From: an uncultured Hymenobacter sp.
GTDB taxonomy: Bacteria; Bacteroidota; Bacteroidia; Cytophagales; Hymenobacteraceae
NCBI GenBank assembly: GCA_937871705.1
Contig: CALMOO010000244.1
Span: 1 to 8,238, forward strand
Length of the DNA stretch: 8,238 bases
Reading direction: 5' to 3'
Positions 6,328 through 8,238 of the stretch are shown here, piece after piece. The notes under the pieces were generated by a model that was not told the DNA's origin, made no database searches, and saw only the letters and a list, made by a program, of their open reading frames with translations. Each line of letters starts with the position of its first letter. The first letter of the stretch is position 1. A program made the translations under genes and the position numbers.

Positions 6328-6840
6328 ATGTCTGATACGCAAACCCCCGTCACCCACGACTTAGGCAAGCTGCTCGAAAAAATTAAGGATGTGCGCATTG
6401 CTATGCTCACCACCTACGACGAAGCGCACGCGCTGCACAGCCGTCCCATGGCCACCATCAAGCCTACCGAAGAAGGCGCGCTGTACTTCCTCACCGATAA
6501 GGATTCGGCTAAGATTTACGAGGTGAAAAAAGACAGCCAGGTGAACCTGAGCTACTCCAACCCCAGCGACAACGTGTACGCATCGGTGTCGGGCACGGCC
6601 AGCGCTTACCGCGACGAGGCCAAGATTTCCGAGCTATACAGCGAGGACATGAAGGCCTGGTTCCCCAAGGGCAAGGAAGACCCGAACATCATGATTTTGA
6701 AAATCACCATCGAAAAGGCCGAGTACTGGGATTCGCCCAGCGGCGTGCTCTCGCGGGCTTACGGCTACGTGCGCTCCGTGGTGACCGGCGAAGGCAGCAA
6801 CTCGAACGACGTGAACCAACACGCCCAAGTGAAGCTCTAA
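6328..6840 (+). CDS. Pyridoxamine 5'-phosphate oxidase-fold general stress protein
   Basis: This is a 170-residue member of the flavin-binding split-barrel (PNPOx-like) family, in the group annotated as general stress protein 26/YdaG-like. Such proteins are thought to bind FMN or a related cofactor, and the substrate is mostly unknown. The fold is seen in the opening helix HDLGKLLEKIKDVRIAMLTT (10-29), the strand RPMATIKPTEEGALYFLTDKDSAKIYEVKKD (39-69), NLSYSNPSDNVYASVSGTASAYRD (73-96) and the closing ILKITIEKAEYWDSPSG (123-139). WFPKGKEDPN (111-120) is a usual family landmark. There is no signal peptide, so it is cytoplasmic. It is not the biosynthetic PdxH, whose conserved C-terminal RLHDR-type motif is missing. 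The gene is monocistronic by layout: divergent promoter region before it and a strong terminator after it. Confidence 0.88.
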   Translation: MSDTQTPVTHDLGKLLEKIKDVRIAMLTTYDEAHALHSRPMATIKPTEEGALYFLTDKDSAKIYEVKKDSQVNLSYSNPSDNVYASVSGTASAYRDEAKISELYSEDMKAWFPKGKEDPNIMILKITIEKAEYWDSPSGVLSRAYGYVRSVVTGEGSNSNDVNQHAQVKL

Positions 6841-6861
6841 GCCATTAGTTGATTTTAATGG

Positions 6862-6891
6862 AAAAGGCCGGAAGCAATTCCGGCCTTTTTT
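6862..6891 (+). terminator. Intrinsic terminator after the stress protein gene
   Basis: The sequence AAAAGGCCGGAA (6862-6873) pairs perfectly with TTCCGGCCTTTT (6878-6889) around the loop GCAA, a GNRA-type tetraloop. It ends in six T's (6886-6891). It lies 21 bases after the TAA. The A-run before the stem would also allow some termination on the minus strand. It separates the stress gene from the CrtA-like gene, which must then have its own promoter within about 50 bases or depend on readthrough. Confidence 0.93.
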
Positions 6892-6939
6892 GTAGAGGCA
6901 ACACTAGCCTGTTGCTGCTCGCCCGGCGAGCCTTGTTTT

Positions 6940-7644
6940 ATGCTCACTACCCTTACGCTTTTTACGCTGCGGCCCGGCTGCCGCCGCTGGGGCCTGGCCC
7001 AGATGGGCACCTCGCCCGGCCTGCTCAAGCGGGTGGCGGGGCTGCGCTTTTTTCAGCTGCTGGGCAGCGGGGCGGCCAATGGCTTCGGCTTTTTGCCAAA
7101 CCTCGACCGCTACGGCCTGCTGGCCGTGTGGGCCGACGAAGCGGCTGCGGCCGCGTTTTTCAACACGCACCCGCTGTGGATTAAGTACCAGGAGCGCAGC
7201 CACGAAATCTGGACCGCCGACTTGGCGCCTCTGCGCTCGCACGGCCTCTGGGACAAGGTAAACCCGTTTGATTATCAGCCCGAAGTTCCTACCCCCCCTA
7301 CCCTGGCCGAACCCGTTGCGGTGCTAACCCGCGCCAGCATTCGGCTGGCCAAAGCACCGCGCTTCTGGCGCTACGTAGAGCCCACGAGCCGCGCGCTGGC
7401 CCAGGCGGCGGGCGTGCGGCTGGCCATTGGACTGGGCGAATTGCCGCTGGTGCGGCAGGCAACGTTTAGCGTCTGGGAATCGGCCGAGGCCATGCAACAG
7501 TACGCTTACCGCGATGCGGGCCACCGCGAGGTTATCCAGCTCACGCGGCGCGAGGGCTGGTACAGCGAGGAGCTGTTTGCCCGGTTTCGGGTGCTGGGCA
7601 GCACCGGCACAGTTGATGGGGCTAATCCGCTGGCGACTGGTTAG
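6940..7644 (+). CDS. CrtA-family carotenoid oxygenase (spheroidene monooxygenase-like; possible carotenoid 2-hydroxylase)
   Basis: The 234-residue product resembles spheroidene monooxygenase CrtA, which oxidises the C-2 position of acyclic (psi) carotenoid ends. Family landmarks are GLRFFQLLGSG (34-44), RYGLLAVWADEAAAAAFF (57-74), WTADLAPLRSHGLWDKVNPF (91-110), EPVAVLTRASIR (124-135), AIGLGELPLVRQATFSVWES (162-181) and the C-terminal LTRREGWYSEELFARF (201-216). From memory, a crtA-related gene of Flavobacterium P99-3 was reported to encode a 2-hydroxylase in myxol synthesis, and Hymenobacter species make 2'-hydroxyflexixanthin. A 2'-hydroxylase role is therefore plausible but inferred. No other carotenoid gene is in the window. 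The ATG at 6940 follows the previous terminator by 48 bases. The last 23 bases overlap, tail to tail, the minus-strand frame that ends at 7622. Confidence 0.85.
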   Translation: MLTTLTLFTLRPGCRRWGLAQMGTSPGLLKRVAGLRFFQLLGSGAANGFGFLPNLDRYGLLAVWADEAAAAAFFNTHPLWIKYQERSHEIWTADLAPLRSHGLWDKVNPFDYQPEVPTPPTLAEPVAVLTRASIRLAKAPRFWRYVEPTSRALAQAAGVRLAIGLGELPLVRQATFSVWESAEAMQQYAYRDAGHREVIQLTRREGWYSEELFARFRVLGSTGTVDGANPLATG

Positions 7645-8238
7645 CGTCAGTAGGTGGGGCGCTCGGACCGGCGTGGCCCGCGGTGGGCCGATTGCCCAGA
7701 CCCAGGCGGTACTGGCTGCATATCCAGGCGGCGGCGTTGGCGAAGGAACTCGGTGGGCACACCCGCACGGCCAGGTCCAAATGCAGCTGGTCATGAGCCG
7801 TGGCGTACACCGTCACGCCCTCCGCCATGTTAGAATTCTGGTCGAGCTGCGTAAAGTGATTGAGGCCGCTGCCGCCATCGAGCCACAGGGCAAAGCCCGG
7901 CGCCAAGGGCCCACGTAGCTCAAACCGGTCGTTGCCGCCGAGGCCATAGATGCGAAGGCGGCGGGTGCGCTGCACAGCGTACTCTTGCTCGCCGAGCAGG
8001 CTATCGGGGCGGGTGGGGCGCTGGGCCCACACTTGCAAGCGCAGGCGGCCAGGGCCCACGCCCTGCACCACGAAGCGCTCGGCGGCATCGGTGCCCACCA
8101 CGGTGGCTTCGGTTTGCAGCACCTGGTAGTAGCGGGCAGCGGCGGCGGGCATGGCCCGGCGGCGGCGGCGCAGGTCGGGCAGCAGCTCGCGGGCCATTAG
8201 GGCGCGCGCTTCGAGGGGCACGGTGCGCAGGGCCTGGG
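7622..8238 (-). CDS. C-terminal part of a large Bacteroidota surface/metallophosphoesterase-type protein (tentative, 5' end outside window)
   Basis: The frame runs open off the right edge (about 204 residues visible), so the GTG at 8221 is probably internal. The segment ALMARELLPDLRRRRRAMPAAAARYYQVLQ, then EATVVGTDAAERFVV, LRLQVWAQ and TRRLRIYGLGGNDRFELRG, resembles a region I remember from long Bacteroidota proteins annotated as metallophosphoesterases or surface antigens. There a YGLGGDDRF motif precedes an Omp85-like outer-membrane barrel. Here nothing barrel-like follows: after VTVYATAHDQLHLDLAVRV comes a low-complexity tail rich in Pro, Ala, Ser and Asn ending SAPPTDANQSPAD. There is one Cys in each of VRVCPPSS and AWICSQ. 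The gene may be a short variant or have lost its 3' end. The other two minus-strand frames across the tail do not restore a recognisable barrel. The family call is from memory of motifs only. Confidence 0.55.
   Translation of the reverse strand, partial: QALRTVPLEARALMARELLPDLRRRRRAMPAAAARYYQVLQTEATVVGTDAAERFVVQGVGPGRLRLQVWAQRPTRPDSLLGEQEYAVQRTRRLRIYGLGGNDRFELRGPLAPGFALWLDGGSGLNHFTQLDQNSNMAEGVTVYATAHDQLHLDLAVRVCPPSSFANAAAWICSQYRLGLGNRPTAGHAGPSAPPTDANQSPAD

Noticed and set aside
6849..7184. Plus-strand open frame overlapping the terminator and the start of the CrtA-like gene
   Set aside because: It begins inside the terminator region and runs in another frame over a well-supported CrtA-like gene; composition is that of a shadow frame.
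7622..7800. Frameshift that would restore a C-terminal barrel to the minus-strand surface protein
   Set aside because: I read the other two minus-strand frames across the tail. Neither gives aromatic-alternating barrel strands or a family match, so a simple frameshift is not supported.
7427..7918. Plus-strand frame spanning the end of the CrtA-like gene and the region opposite the surface protein
   Set aside because: The product has no recognisable motif and both overlapping frames are better supported.
1..8238. CRISPR array, tRNA, rRNA, phage or transposase genes
   Set aside because: No regularly spaced direct repeats, cloverleaf-like sequence, rRNA segment or mobile-element protein was seen on either strand.

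Overview
The window looks like an ordinary chromosomal segment of a GC-rich member of the Bacteroidota, most likely Hymenobacter or a close relative (Cytophagales). This rests on recognised protein families, high-GC coding sequence, starts without clear Shine-Dalgarno sites, a CrtA-type carotenoid gene, and intergenic palindromes of a kind I remember from Hymenobacter genomes. It is a judgement from reading, not a database result. No phage, transposase, CRISPR array, tRNA or rRNA is visible, and there is no gene-free stretch over 300 bases.

Layout, left to right. Positions 1-443 hold the 3' part of a SlyD-like peptidyl-prolyl isomerase (+). It is followed by a 106-bp imperfect palindrome. rpiA (+, 601-1353) faces a minus-strand group: pgl (1554-2285), zwf (2285-3799) and gnd (3967-5448). 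The rpiA-pgl gap is filled from stop to stop by a nested palindrome, and the gnd-zwf gap carries a second dispersed-type palindrome. acpH (-, 5557-6186) lies upstream of gnd on the same strand. Divergent from acpH is a pyridoxamine-phosphate-oxidase-fold stress protein (+, 6328-6840) with a textbook terminator. A CrtA-family carotenoid oxygenase (+, 6940-7644) follows. Its 3' end overlaps the 3' end of a minus-strand reading frame (7622 to the right edge) that resembles the middle of a large Bacteroidota surface protein.

Functionally, the centre is a compact pentose phosphate locus. Zwf makes 6-phosphogluconolactone and NADPH, Pgl hydrolyses the lactone, Gnd oxidises and decarboxylates 6-phosphogluconate to ribulose 5-phosphate with more NADPH, and RpiA converts that to ribose 5-phosphate. 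zwf and pgl overlap in a TAATG, so they are probably translationally coupled. The remaining genes (proline isomerase, ACP phosphodiesterase, flavin-fold stress protein, carotenoid oxygenase) do not form an obvious pathway with it.

I did not find a convincing new multi-gene system. The most interesting material is non-coding: the stop-to-stop nested palindrome, which would give rpiA and pgl mRNAs nearly the same 3' UTR; two palindromes with a shared box plan; and an excess of the short motif CTACCCC. The CrtA-like gene and the apparently shortened surface protein are the coding observations most worth following.
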